Part shown: positions 8,220 through 16,447 of the stretch, one piece after another
Layout of the letters: each line of letters starts with the position of its first letter
How positions within the stretch are numbered: position 1 is the stretch's first letter
Source of the DNA: Brasilonema sp. CT11
GTDB taxonomy: Bacteria; Cyanobacteriota; Cyanobacteriia; Cyanobacteriales; Nostocaceae
Direction of reading: 5' to 3'
Length of the DNA: 39,770 nt
NCBI RefSeq assembly: GCF_017982655.1
Contig: NZ_JABXYX010000071.1
Location: 1-39,770 of the forward strand
The notes under the pieces: generated by a model
Databases searched by the model: none
What the model was told of the DNA's origin: nothing
Seen by the model: only the letters and a program-made list of their open reading frames with translations
Translations under genes and position numbers: made by a program

Positions 8220-9321
8220 AACAATCGTCGTCAAAATTGGTACCTCCAGCCTGACTCAACCAGAAACCGGACAACTGGCACTTTCCACAATCGCGACTTT
8301 GGCAGAAACCCTGTGTGATCTGCGACGACAGGGTTACAAGGTCATTTTGGTATCCTCTGGCGCTGTGGGGGTAGGTTGTGCGCGGCTAGGCTTAACACAA
8401 CGTCCTAAAGCGATCGCTCTAAAACAAGCAGTTGCAGCAGTCGGGCAAGGCAGATTAATACGAGTGTACGATGATTTATTTACCACGCTGCAACAGCCAA
8501 TTGCTCAGGTTTTGCTCAGCCGTAAGGACTTAGTTGAGCGCAGTCATTACCTTAATGTCTACAACACATTCAGGGAATTACTGGAACTTGGAGTCATTCC
8601 AGTGGTGAATGAAAATGATACAGTCGCAGTAGAGGAGCTAAAATTTGGAGATAATGACACCCTTTCTGCTCTGGTTGCTAGCTTAGTAAAAGCAGATTGG
8701 CTATTTTTGCTTACCGATGTTGATAGGCTTTACTCAGCCGATCCCCGTTCTGTACCGGATGCCCAACCTATAGCTTTAGTTAGCAACATCAAAGAATTAG
8801 CAGAATTACAGGTGAAAACAGGTACGCAAGGTTCCCAATGGGGAACTGGCGGTATGGTAACCAAAATTTCCGCAGCACGAATAGCGATCGCTGCTGGTGT
8901 TCGCACCGTCATTACTCAAGGACGATATCCACACAATATAGAAAAAATTTTACAGGGCGAAGCCATTGGTACTCATTTTGAACCGCAACCAGAACCAACT
9001 TCCGCCCGTAAACGTTGGATAGCATATGGTTCGGTTCCTGCTGGAAAACTTTATTTGGATGAGGGAGCAGTGCTAGCAATTTCTGGTTCCGGCAAATCGT
9101 TGTTAGGTGCTGGTATTACGGTGGTGGAAGGAGAATTTGACACTCAGGATGCGGTGCAATTGTGCGATAAAAACGGTCATGAAATTGCCAGAGGACTGGT
9201 GAACTACAATAGCACTGAACTACAAAAGATTCGCGGACGCCGTTCCAGTGAAATTGCCGCTATTTTAGGTTATGTTGGTGCGGAAACTGTGGTTCATCGG
9301 GATAATTTGGTTTTGACGTAG
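8212..9321 (+). CDS. proB: Glutamate 5-kinase
   Basis: 369 residues, the usual bacterial length with an amino-acid-kinase domain (1-260) and a C-terminal PUA domain (about 275-355). Motifs: KIGTSSLT at the start, [28 protein letters not shown] (substrate site) and [12 protein letters not shown] (phosphate site). It phosphorylates glutamate in the first step of proline synthesis and is normally feedback-inhibited by proline. No proA is adjacent. The ATG at 8212 lies in a heptamer array and lacks a ribosome site, but [13 protein letters not shown] is the family's natural start. Confidence 0.93.
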   Translation: MTKTIVVKIGTSSLTQPETGQLALSTIATLAETLCDLRRQGYKVILVSSGAVGVGCARLGLTQRPKAIALKQAVAAVGQGRLIRVYDDLFTTLQQPIAQVLLSRKDLVERSHYLNVYNTFRELLELGVIPVVNENDTVAVEELKFGDNDTLSALVASLVKADWLFLLTDVDRLYSADPRSVPDAQPIALVSNIKELAELQVKTGTQGSQWGTGGMVTKISAARIAIAAGVRTVITQGRYPHNIEKILQGEAIGTHFEPQPEPTSARKRWIAYGSVPAGKLYLDEGAVLAISGSGKSLLGAGITVVEGEFDTQDAVQLCDKNGHEIARGLVNYNSTELQKIRGRRSSEIAAILGYVGAETVVHRDNLVLT

Positions 9322-9368
9322 GAATCGCACAACCCCACTTTTTTCCATGTTGAATCTTCTAAACTGAT

Positions 9369-10685
9369 TTATCGGCTACCCCTTCTCCGTTCTGGCACAT
9401 GAATTCTCTTAACAGGAAGCTCCCCACGAGACTGTCTCCTCCATCCTCTGCCTTTCTTCAAAAGCGTGTCATAGGTGTAGCCATACTTTCGCCAATTCAG
9501 AGTGTCTATAGGTCTGACAATATCGTTAGGTGCAATAACTGGTAAGTAAGGTCGTACATCCGTACTACCAATAGAACCTGGTATAGAATCACCTCCATCC
9601 CAAGGCCACATCTTGTCATTGAGATTGTGTCCGTAAGGTTCTGTACCCGGAACAGCGTAAAATTCGCCACCTTGACGACCATTATTCTGCCATTCAGCCC
9701 AAAGACGATCTACGTTGGCATGAAGCAGAAAGAAAGCTGGTTCATTAGGAGAAGCTGGAGTATTGCTTATAGTACCCAATGTTAGCAACTGCCGATTCGT
9801 CTCGTTTGGATTCGGATTAGGCACAGTCCCACCAACCAATGCATGAACAAGGTTATGATTACATGGCGAGTTTCGACATTCATTTTCAGTGCCGTCTGCA
9901 TTGATGGTAATCTCTCCCTCCAAAAATGGACGAAATGTAGCATAGTCTGGTGACTGAAGTATTCTATCTGTTTCTGCTTTATCTAAAGGAAATCCACTAC
10001 CAGCAGGCGCATCTGAACCTGGTAGATAGCGAACGAGTGACGTGCCTAGAGTTTCGGCTGTACCGATGTTGCGATGTAAATCCGCGACTATCTTCCAGCC
10101 ATCTGCTTCGGAAAAATTACCAGACACTACAGGACCTCCATCAAGTCTAATAGTAGGTCTACCATCTGGATATTCAAAAGTCAGTGTTGATCCTGAGCCA
10201 TTTGTCCCCAAAAAATTGGGGTTAAAAATCACCTCAACAGCTCTTGGATCTGTCCAATCCCAGTAAGGGATAGTAATCTTAGGATTGACTGACCGCAAGG
10301 CTTTTTCAAATCGACTTAAATATTCACGGTGCCAAGGTAAAAATGCTCCATGCTCATGAGCCGCATCAGCCCCACTTGCAGATCCTGTGGAAGGTGTGTC
10401 CTGCGGTAATATAACTTGACCACCCAATTGCATTTTGTCAAATGTCATAGCTCCTGCATGAATGGCAACAACTTCATCATAGAAACTGACATTTTTGCTG
10501 TTAGTACCAGGTCGTGTTTTTAATGTCTTGAGAGCATTCACAAAATCTAATTTTTCCTGTGGAGTCAGATCAACAACGTTCTTTCTGACGAAAGTAGTCT
10601 CTGTCGCTGGGGTTCTCAACATAGTCATAACAACAATCATGGCAACACTGATTGTTATGACGATTTCTCGCAGATATTTCTTCAT
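9369..10685 (-). CDS. Exported tyrosinase-family copper oxidase
   Basis: 438 residues. A hydrophobic N-terminal segment (8-22) suggests export or anchoring. The type-3 copper centre is readable: CuA from H76 (AIHAGAM), H110 and H119 (HEHGAFLPWHREYL); CuB from H277 and H281 (HNLVHALVGG) and H322 (FFLLHANVDRLWAEW). YWDW at 141-144 is another family hallmark. Such enzymes hydroxylate or oxidise phenols to quinones; the substrate here is unknown. The C-terminus ends in a basic RRRGSR tail. It is convergent with proB and has no co-directional partner nearby. Tyrosinase-like genes are patchily distributed in cyanobacteria, so acquisition by transfer is possible. Confidence 0.9.
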   Translation of the reverse strand: MKKYLREIVITISVAMIVVMTMLRTPATETTFVRKNVVDLTPQEKLDFVNALKTLKTRPGTNSKNVSFYDEVVAIHAGAMTFDKMQLGGQVILPQDTPSTGSASGADAAHEHGAFLPWHREYLSRFEKALRSVNPKITIPYWDWTDPRAVEVIFNPNFLGTNGSGSTLTFEYPDGRPTIRLDGGPVVSGNFSEADGWKIVADLHRNIGTAETLGTSLVRYLPGSDAPAGSGFPLDKAETDRILQSPDYATFRPFLEGEITINADGTENECRNSPCNHNLVHALVGGTVPNPNPNETNRQLLTLGTISNTPASPNEPAFFLLHANVDRLWAEWQNNGRQGGEFYAVPGTEPYGHNLNDKMWPWDGGDSIPGSIGSTDVRPYLPVIAPNDIVRPIDTLNWRKYGYTYDTLLKKGRGWRRQSRGELPVKRIHVPERRRGSR

Positions 10686-11205
10686 GAAACATGTATTTTT
10701 ACTGAAAATGACTCCATTAATATATACATGTTGTGGTATTCATTAACAAAAGAATAAGTAAATTGTTTACATATCGTATTCGTGAATCCGCGAACGTTGT
10801 TGATAGAAATCTACTATGACGAAAAGACCTAAAGTAACTGGCACAATACAAGTATTAAGCTGATAATAGCTGGTTTAACACACTCCAATTTCAACTAAAG
10901 GTAACTCTATTGTGTTACTTTCTATAGAGAAAATATGATACTTGTTTTCAGTATTAGCTAGAGTCATTAATTATAGTATTTCATTTGAGAATTGATACAT
11001 ATGAGTAAGCAATTCTTCAGCAGGTGGGGTGAAATGTATCAGAATTTTCGTGAAAAGGTATGATAGAACTTACGCATGAGTTACTAATGAACTTGACTGT
11101 GAGATTGCTTCCTTACGTCGCAACGGGTGCAACTACGTTATTTTTGCGTAAGTCCTGTATAAATAAGCTTACGTTATCCGCTTTTAGCTGCGACTAAGCT
11201 TCAGA
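10686..11205. other. Intergenic region with one MITE-like element
   Basis: 520 bases without a supported gene. It holds the upstream region of the tyrosinase gene, a short TAACACA/TGTGTTA inverted repeat (about 10875 and 10911), and the small palindromic-ended element at 11067-11155. I see no RNA gene. Confidence 0.5.
11067..11155. mobile_element. MITE-like element, ends ACTTACGCA / TGCGTAAGT
   Basis: GAACTTACGCAT at the left and TTTTGCGTAAGTCCTG at the right form terminal inverted repeats 89 bases apart. The same two ends recur at 22529-22605. Single ends occur near 31816-31826 (TTGCGTAAGTCC) and 36658 (ACTTACGCA). It is far too short to code for a transposase. Confidence 0.55.
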
Positions 11206-12180
11206 TTACCCTAAAATATCCTCAGCCAAAGCCACCGCACCCCACAAAGGTGCATCATCTCCCAGCGCCGCCGAAACGATCTCAAAATTGACCTCAGGTA
11301 AAGCTGTCTCCCGCGCCACCCTTCGCAACACTTGCCAAAAATCCTCACCCGCCTTCATCACACCACCACCCAACACAAATAGCTGCGGGTTAATCAAATT
11401 CGCCACATTCCCAATACCAACACCCAACGCCCAACTAGCCCTGTACAAAATTTCCTGAGCTAAATTATCCCCAGCAATAGCAGCCTCACTCACTATCTGC
11501 CCAGTAATCAACTCCAAATTATCTCCCACCAAACCTCTTAACACTTCTCCTCTTCTTCCTTGGCGTTCTTTGCGTCTTGGCGGTTCGTTTCTCAAAACCT
11601 CCCTCACATCCTGCGCTATATAAGGTCCCGACGCCAACCTCTCCACACATCCCCGCTTTCCGCACAAACACACAGATCCTGCAGGATCTACAACCATGTG
11701 TCCAATTTCGCCAGCCATCCCCTCAGCACCTCGCCACGGCTTACCGTTGAGTATCCAACCACCCCCCACGCCAGTACTGACAGTCATGTAAAACAGACTG
11801 TCGTAACCTTGCCCTGCACCAAAGCGATACTCACCTAAAGCAGCAACATTCGCGTCGTTATCTACATAAGCAGGAACGCCAAACTCTTCCTCTAACAAAT
11901 CGCGCAAAGGAACATTTTCCCATCCAAGAACATGATGGGATAGTCGAACTTTCCCTGTTGTTGCGTCCACTGGTCCCCCAAAACTTACACCAATAGCTTC
12001 TGGTTTCGCTCCCTTTAGTAAAGAGTTGATAACAGAGCGCATAATTTCTAAATCAGTGTCAGCATTTGCATTTGCTGGTGAAAGACGACGCTCATATCCC
12101 AGCCATTGCTTAGAACCTGCATGGACTGTCGCTGCTGCTAACTTTGTTCCACCAAAATCAAGCGCTAATATTAATGTCAC
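11206..12180 (-). CDS. ROK-family sugar kinase (glucokinase-like)
   Basis: 324 residues. ATP site LDFGGTK (8-13), catalytic Asp108 in VDNDANVAALGE, and the ROK zinc motif GH161...C171LC173GKRGC178VE. These predict a cytoplasmic hexose or N-acetylhexosamine kinase; no DNA-binding domain is present, so it is an enzyme rather than a ROK repressor. GTG at 12180 is supported by GGAGA seven bases upstream. Residues about 199-209 (EPPRRKERQGR) are encoded by an in-frame Nostoc repeat between two normally adjacent family segments. Twelve bases separate it from the Mut7-C gene upstream, so they probably form an operon. Confidence 0.88.
   Translation of the reverse strand: MTLILALDFGGTKLAAATVHAGSKQWLGYERRLSPANANADTDLEIMRSVINSLLKGAKPEAIGVSFGGPVDATTGKVRLSHHVLGWENVPLRDLLEEEFGVPAYVDNDANVAALGEYRFGAGQGYDSLFYMTVSTGVGGGWILNGKPWRGAEGMAGEIGHMVVDPAGSVCLCGKRGCVERLASGPYIAQDVREVLRNEPPRRKERQGRRGEVLRGLVGDNLELITGQIVSEAAIAGDNLAQEILYRASWALGVGIGNVANLINPQLFVLGGGVMKAGEDFWQVLRRVARETALPEVNFEIVSAALGDDAPLWGAVALAEDILG
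11549..11591 (-). repeat. Nostoc-type repeat lying in frame inside the ROK kinase gene
   Basis: On the minus strand this reads AACGAACCGCCAAGACGCAA followed by AGAACGCCAAGG and a GAAGA-rich tail. That is one of the commonest intergenic repeats in Nostoc-like genomes. Its length leaves the frame open, giving the basic insert EPPRRKERQGR. Confidence 0.6.
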
Positions 12181-12192
12181 AGTTTTTCTCCA

Positions 12193-12936
12193 TCACTTAT
12201 TACCTACTACCAAGTCAAGAAACTGTTGCAATCTTTCATAATGTGAACCTTTCCAGTAAATCTGATTGCAGTTTTGACAACGATGAAATTCATGATTATA
12301 TAATTTGACAGTTTCTGGCAATTGGTTAACAATTAGTTCTTTGGTTACAGATTCTAATAATCCATTGCAGCGCAAACAGCGTTGAAAAGGTGATATTATT
12401 TTATATAAGTCAAAGCGTTGCATGACTTCAATAATTTGTTTATGCGGGTCAGTATTTCTGACGTAATATCCATATTTCACGACACTTCGCATCAATAAAC
12501 CGCGATCACGAGTTAATAGAATTCGGTTTTGGGTACTGGAAATGTGGGCTAATTCTTTATCTTCATAATCATTTTGGTATAACGTATCAAATCCTAACAA
12601 CCGTAAAGACGTTACTAACTTGCCTAAATGAATATCTAAAACAAAACGGATGGTAGTTAGAGGTTTAGATCTGACAGAAATAGTGGAAGTTTCTCTATCT
12701 GTGGTATAAATTGGGTAAACATTGATGATATCTCCATCTTGGACAATGTAAGAAAAATCTACCGATATTCCATTAACTTCAATACCATCAACTTCTGGAT
12801 GGGGAATACCAAAAGATTCAATCATATCTTTAATGGAAGCTCTTTCAGTAAAAATATGAGTTATTTTCATCTCCTTTCTATGCGATGGTAAAAAGTCATT
12901 CAACTCTGCATAAAAGCGGAAAGAAGCACAAGCCAT
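12193..12936 (-). CDS. Ubiquitin-like plus Mut7-C (PIN-like RNase) domain protein
   Basis: 247 residues. Residues 1-80 look like a small ubiquitin/ThiS-like fold (FRFYAELNDFL start, NGISVDFSYIVQDGDIINVYP end). Residues 90-165 match the Mut7-C PIN-like fold (FVLDIHLGKLVTSLRLLGFDT, then ILLTRDRGLL). The end has a zinc-ribbon pair CLRC and CQNC separated by about 33 residues, then IYWKGSHYERL. Mut7-C domains are predicted RNases; the bacterial role is not established. It precedes the ROK kinase by 12 bases on the same strand. Confidence 0.85.
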   Translation of the reverse strand: MACASFRFYAELNDFLPSHRKEMKITHIFTERASIKDMIESFGIPHPEVDGIEVNGISVDFSYIVQDGDIINVYPIYTTDRETSTISVRSKPLTTIRFVLDIHLGKLVTSLRLLGFDTLYQNDYEDKELAHISSTQNRILLTRDRGLLMRSVVKYGYYVRNTDPHKQIIEVMQRFDLYKIISPFQRCLRCNGLLESVTKELIVNQLPETVKLYNHEFHRCQNCNQIYWKGSHYERLQQFLDLVVGNK

Positions 12937-13072
12937 AGCAACAAGTTTTGGGAATTTCCTGTTTCTCTATACTAACTTGAGTTAATTTTCTAGATTTCTT
13001 CGTGGGATCATTCTGAATGCTATATGTCATCTTAGACTGGGATGGGAGTGGTTTAAAAAGGAAAAGTTATAA

Positions 13073-13846
13073 ATGGACGTAATTCCGGCGATAGATTTAC
13101 TAGAAGGTCGCTGTGTGCGACTTTATCAAGGAGATTATGAACAATCGCAAGTTTTCAGCGACAACCCAGTTGAAGTTGCAAAGCAGTGGGTAGAACAGGG
13201 AACCACCAGATTACACATCGTCGATTTGGATGGGGCGAAAACAGGTACATTAGTAAACTTGTCAGCAATTGAAGCGATCGCTCAAGCTGTGTCGGTATCA
13301 ATTCAAGTTGGTGGAGGAGTGCGCGATCGCGATCGCGTAGAACAGCTACTCAACATAGGCGTACAACGCGTTATTTTGGGAACCATCGCCGTAGAACAAT
13401 CCCAGCTTGTACAACAACTGTGTCAAGAATTTCCACAGCAGATTGTTATTGGTATTGATGCTCGTAATGGAATGGTAGCAACTCGGGGGTGGCAAGAAAC
13501 CTCTGAAGTTTTAGCAACTCAACTGGCTGTACAGATGCAAGAATTAGGAGCCGCAGCCATTATCTACACTGATATCCATCGTGATGGTACACTATCTGGA
13601 CCAAATATAGAAGCATTGCGATCGCTCGCGGCGACAATTTCTATTCCGATCATTGCTTCTGGTGGTGTGAGTTCTGTTACCGATTTGCTGAGTCTGTTGG
13701 CGCTAGAATCACAAGGTGTGACTGGTGTGATAGTTGGTCGTGCGCTGTATACAGGGGATGTTTCTCTTAGAGAAGCATTGCGTGCTGTCGGTCAAGGGCG
13801 TATTCAGGATATTCCGCCCAATATAGATTTTTCAGCGTTTGCCTAA
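13073..13846 (+). CDS. hisA: HisA, phosphoribosylformimino-AICAR ribotide isomerase
   Basis: 257 residues, a complete TIM barrel. [17 protein letters not shown] carries catalytic Asp8, QVGGGVRD and GTIAV the first phosphate site, VIGIDARNG the second acid, and IIASGGVSS with [11 protein letters not shown] the second phosphate site. It isomerises ProFAR to PRFAR in histidine synthesis. An AAAGG-rich stretch precedes the ATG. The gene contains a tandem overlap of HIP1 (GCGATCGCGATCGC) near 13324. A clear terminator follows at 13906. Confidence 0.95.
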   Translation: MDVIPAIDLLEGRCVRLYQGDYEQSQVFSDNPVEVAKQWVEQGTTRLHIVDLDGAKTGTLVNLSAIEAIAQAVSVSIQVGGGVRDRDRVEQLLNIGVQRVILGTIAVEQSQLVQQLCQEFPQQIVIGIDARNGMVATRGWQETSEVLATQLAVQMQELGAAAIIYTDIHRDGTLSGPNIEALRSLAATISIPIIASGGVSSVTDLLSLLALESQGVTGVIVGRALYTGDVSLREALRAVGQGRIQDIPPNIDFSAFA

Positions 13847-13905
13847 TGTTTTCTACTCCCTGGTGTAGAGACACACCGTAGCACGTTTGTTGTTCCAAAA
13901 TTTTT

Positions 13906-13930
13906 ACCGGCTTGTAGCCGGTTATTTTTT
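13906..13930 (+). terminator. Rho-independent terminator of hisA
   Basis: ACCGGC (13906-13911), loop TTGTA, GCCGGT (13917-13922), then TA and six Ts. It lies 60 bases after the hisA stop on the same strand. Confidence 0.75.
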
Positions 13931-14196
13931 GAAATTTTCCGGAATGGTAATTTTCCGTCGTGTATCTCAAGTTGTAAGCAATCATTCAGTTCTGAATACG
14001 CTCGTCAAACACTTCTTACTAGAGGTAAACCACGCAAAAAACCCTCCAACAACCAGATTCCAACCAAAATTTCAAGAACAACAACAAAAGTTCTGGATGA
14101 GAGTAAAATGCCTGACTAAATAATATTTCTTTTAAATATTTCAATTTTCATTTTCATTTTCAATTTTGATTTTTGACAGTTTATGGGTTTCCTCTT

Positions 14197-14232
14197 TAGA
14201 GACGCTTGATTTATGCGTCTCTATTTTCTTTT
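14197..14232 (+). terminator. Hairpin with T-run between convergent genes
   Basis: TAGAGACGC (14197-14205) pairs exactly with GCGTCTCTA (14215-14223), followed by TTTTCTTTTTTT on the plus strand. It is oriented to stop plus-strand transcripts entering the kinase gene from behind. Confidence 0.65.
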
Positions 14233-14233
14233 T

Positions 14234-15634
14234 TTATGACAAATTAATTGGTAACCGCACCTGAAACTTTGTATTTCCCGGTTGAGATAACACCCGAATA
14301 TCACCCAGATGCTGTTCTACAACAATCCGGTAAATAATGTGCAAACCTAACCCAGTCCCCTGACCGACTCCTTTAGTTGTAAAAAATGGCTCAAAAATGT
14401 GAGACTGAACCTCAGGAGGAATTCCTGCACCATTATCAGCAATTTCTACGAGCAAAAAGTCGCTTTCGCAATTCGTACGAATCCAGATTTGACCATCTTG
14501 TCCATTAATAGCATCAATGGCGTTATCAATTAAATTTGTCCAGACTTGATTGAGTTCTCTACCGTAGGCAGTGATTAACGGCACTTCGCAGTCATACTCT
14601 CGCGTAATCGTCACATGACTATGCTTTAACTTGTGATTCAAAATGGTGAGAGTACTTTCGATACCCTCATGTACGTTTATTTCCTGTAAAGGTGCCCGAT
14701 CCATGTAAGAGTAATCTTTGACAGCATCAACTAAGGTAGAGATTCGGGTTGTACAATGGTCAAGTTCATCTAACAAACCCCATTCTTGTAACGTTATCCC
14801 TGTCCAAGTTAGGACATTGCCCAGTAACAATTCACCGATATTTTTCTTAACATTTTCCAGCCATTCGATATCGAGTCCTGCTGTCACCAGGGTGGGAGCA
14901 AGTTTCCAGCTATTACCAACGTTATGTGCTTCTAGCCATTGGATCAGCTCATCCTCGCGATCGCTTTGGGTTAACGGATCAAGTCTGGCTGCTGTTTTGG
15001 CACGGGCGATCGCATCTTGCTGCAATTTAGCAACAAACGCTTTTTGGTCGCAAGTCATTTGTTTTTGATTCAGCTTTACCGTCAAAGGCTGCAACACCTG
15101 CCTAGTTTGGCGTAATTGCCCTACAGCTCTACGACAAGCTGAAGCAGGGTTATTCAACTCGTGTGCCAGTCCTGCTGCCAAAGTGCCTAATGCTACTAGT
15201 TTTTCTCTGTGCTGTGATATCGTCTGCACAGCTTGTAAGCGTTCTGCCATTGTGCGGAGAATCTCAGTCATCACACAAGTACAACTCGAAAGCATTTCCC
15301 AAAATACCTGGTTTGGCACGTCCAAAATATGGCTACGAGTCACAGCACGACTGCTAGCCCAGAAATGTGTATGACCCATTAAAACGGGTAATTCACCAAA
15401 CAGCGTTTTGGGTTCATAAATCGTCAACAAAATCTCTTGATTGCCAACCTTCTGCATAATCCGAATTTGACCTTCTAGCAGTATGAAAACATGGTCAGCA
15501 CGGTCACCTTCGCGGCGATGAATTTCTCCAGATTCTCGCCATACTTCTGTACTCTGCTCAAGTAGCCATTGCAACTGTTCACTTGGTAATTTGGAGAACA
15601 GAGGAACTTGGCGTAAAGTTTCTATATCAAGCAT
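14234..15634 (-). CDS. Sensor histidine kinase with N-terminal CNB-like domain (paralogue 1)
   Basis: 466 residues from ATG 15634 (AAGGTG upstream); a longer frame to 15688 adds residues unlike the paralogue. Residues 10-130 are a cyclic-nucleotide-binding-like fold (VFILLEGQIRIM, FGELPVLMG). GEL is kept, but the phosphate-binding Arg position is Phe91, so cAMP binding is doubtful. H158 lies in AAGLAHELNNPAS. About 105 residues then separate this helix from the second dimerisation helix (289-312). The ATPase has ELNQVWTNLIDNAID (N box), ADNGAGIPP (G1) and GTGLGL (G2). No membrane segment: a cytoplasmic kinase. No response regulator is adjacent. Confidence 0.88.
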   Translation of the reverse strand: MLDIETLRQVPLFSKLPSEQLQWLLEQSTEVWRESGEIHRREGDRADHVFILLEGQIRIMQKVGNQEILLTIYEPKTLFGELPVLMGHTHFWASSRAVTRSHILDVPNQVFWEMLSSCTCVMTEILRTMAERLQAVQTISQHREKLVALGTLAAGLAHELNNPASACRRAVGQLRQTRQVLQPLTVKLNQKQMTCDQKAFVAKLQQDAIARAKTAARLDPLTQSDREDELIQWLEAHNVGNSWKLAPTLVTAGLDIEWLENVKKNIGELLLGNVLTWTGITLQEWGLLDELDHCTTRISTLVDAVKDYSYMDRAPLQEINVHEGIESTLTILNHKLKHSHVTITREYDCEVPLITAYGRELNQVWTNLIDNAIDAINGQDGQIWIRTNCESDFLLVEIADNGAGIPPEVQSHIFEPFFTTKGVGQGTGLGLHIIYRIVVEQHLGDIRVLSQPGNTKFQVRLPINLS

Positions 15635-15679
15635 GATGACACCTTGAGTTTGTAAGTAGAACAACACAGAACAGTGCTG

Positions 15680-15706
15680 TAGGGACACAGCATTGCTGTG
15701 CCCCTA
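15680..15706. repeat. Near-perfect palindrome upstream of kinase 1
   Basis: TAGGGACACAGCA and TGCTGTGCCCCTA pair with one G-U-compatible mismatch and a one-base centre. This is a widespread cyanobacterial palindrome (TAGGGGCACAGCA type). It lies 46 bases upstream of the kinase start codon, in the transcript leader. Confidence 0.65.
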
Positions 15707-15880
15707 TCAAGTGGTTTGTACTTGATGCAAATAAAAAGCACTGTAATAGCTAAAGCACTGTTTTAAATAACTTGTTAAGTAACTCATTTCAAATTAATTT
15801 TGCTACCTATTTTATTCTTCCAAAAAATAAATTAGATATTGGTTTTAAAGAAGAAACTAAATGAACTAACAACAAATGTT

Positions 15881-16420
15881 CTATTTATGTTCTGCATCTA
15901 GTTTAAATAATTCTAGTTCAACACCGTAATATTTGTGAGTGCGACCCATTGGTATCATGCCAAGCCGTTGAGTTACCCGAATTGAATTATAATTTTTAGG
16001 CTTCACCACCGCATAGATCACTGGTAATTTAAGAAGATTAAATCCATATTCAATAGCACCTCGTCCAGCTTCTGTCGCATAACCTTTGCCCCAAGCTGCT
16101 TTTTTTAAGTGCCAACCCACTTCATAATCTTGGGTTGGGTTGCCCTCATTATCTGGCAGTGTTTTTAACAGGATAGTTCCTACAATTTCTCCGATTTGCT
16201 TTTTAACAACTGCCCAAGCGCCAGTGCCATTATTGAGTTGGGCATAGCGTTCAGTCACTCGTTGCAAACTTGTCCGTTGAGTCTATTCACTCTCTTCAGG
16301 TTTTCCACTAAGAAAGCACATTACGTCTGGAGCACCGTAAATTTCCAAGGCTTGTGCAGCATCAGCTTCAGGACTCCACTGACGGATAATTAGGCGCTGT
16401 GTTTGGAAAATCTCAGTCAT
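15881..16420 (-). pseudogene. RimJ/RimL-type GNAT acetyltransferase with in-frame amber codon
   Basis: Reading from ATG 16420 gives MTEIFQTQRLIIRQWSPEAD, the standard GNAT start, and continues to codon 45. TAG at 16285-16283 interrupts the frame. The same frame then runs on through TERYAQLNNGTGAWAV, EVGWHLKKAAWGKGYATEA (acetyl-CoA motif A) and NYNSIRVTQRLGM to the stop at 15881. The total of 179 sense codons is the normal family length. Everything but one codon is intact, so the lesion is recent, a sequencing error, or a read-through site. CAG to TAG is the simplest change. It lies 27 bases after kinase 2 on the same strand. Confidence 0.85.
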
Positions 16421-16447
16421 ATCTTGTAGTCAATCCTAGTAAAAATT

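Larger units (their letters stand above)
13847..14233. other. Intergenic region between hisA and the first kinase
   Basis: 387 bases in a convergent gap. It holds a GTAGAGACACACCGTAGCACG repeat-like fragment just after hisA (13865-13885), two hairpins with T-runs (listed separately) and an AT-rich low-complexity tract of TTTTCATTTTCA type at 14138-14175. The open frames inside show no family features and are not called. Confidence 0.5.

Noticed and set aside
13887-14123. 78-codon plus-strand frame after hisA
   Set aside because: It starts inside the terminator hairpin, shows no family motif and has repetitive Q/K-rich composition; treated as chance.
14130-14180. TTTTCATTTTCA-type tandem tract considered as a CRISPR or regulatory array
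   Set aside because: Low-complexity AT sequence with no unique spacers or constant repeat length.
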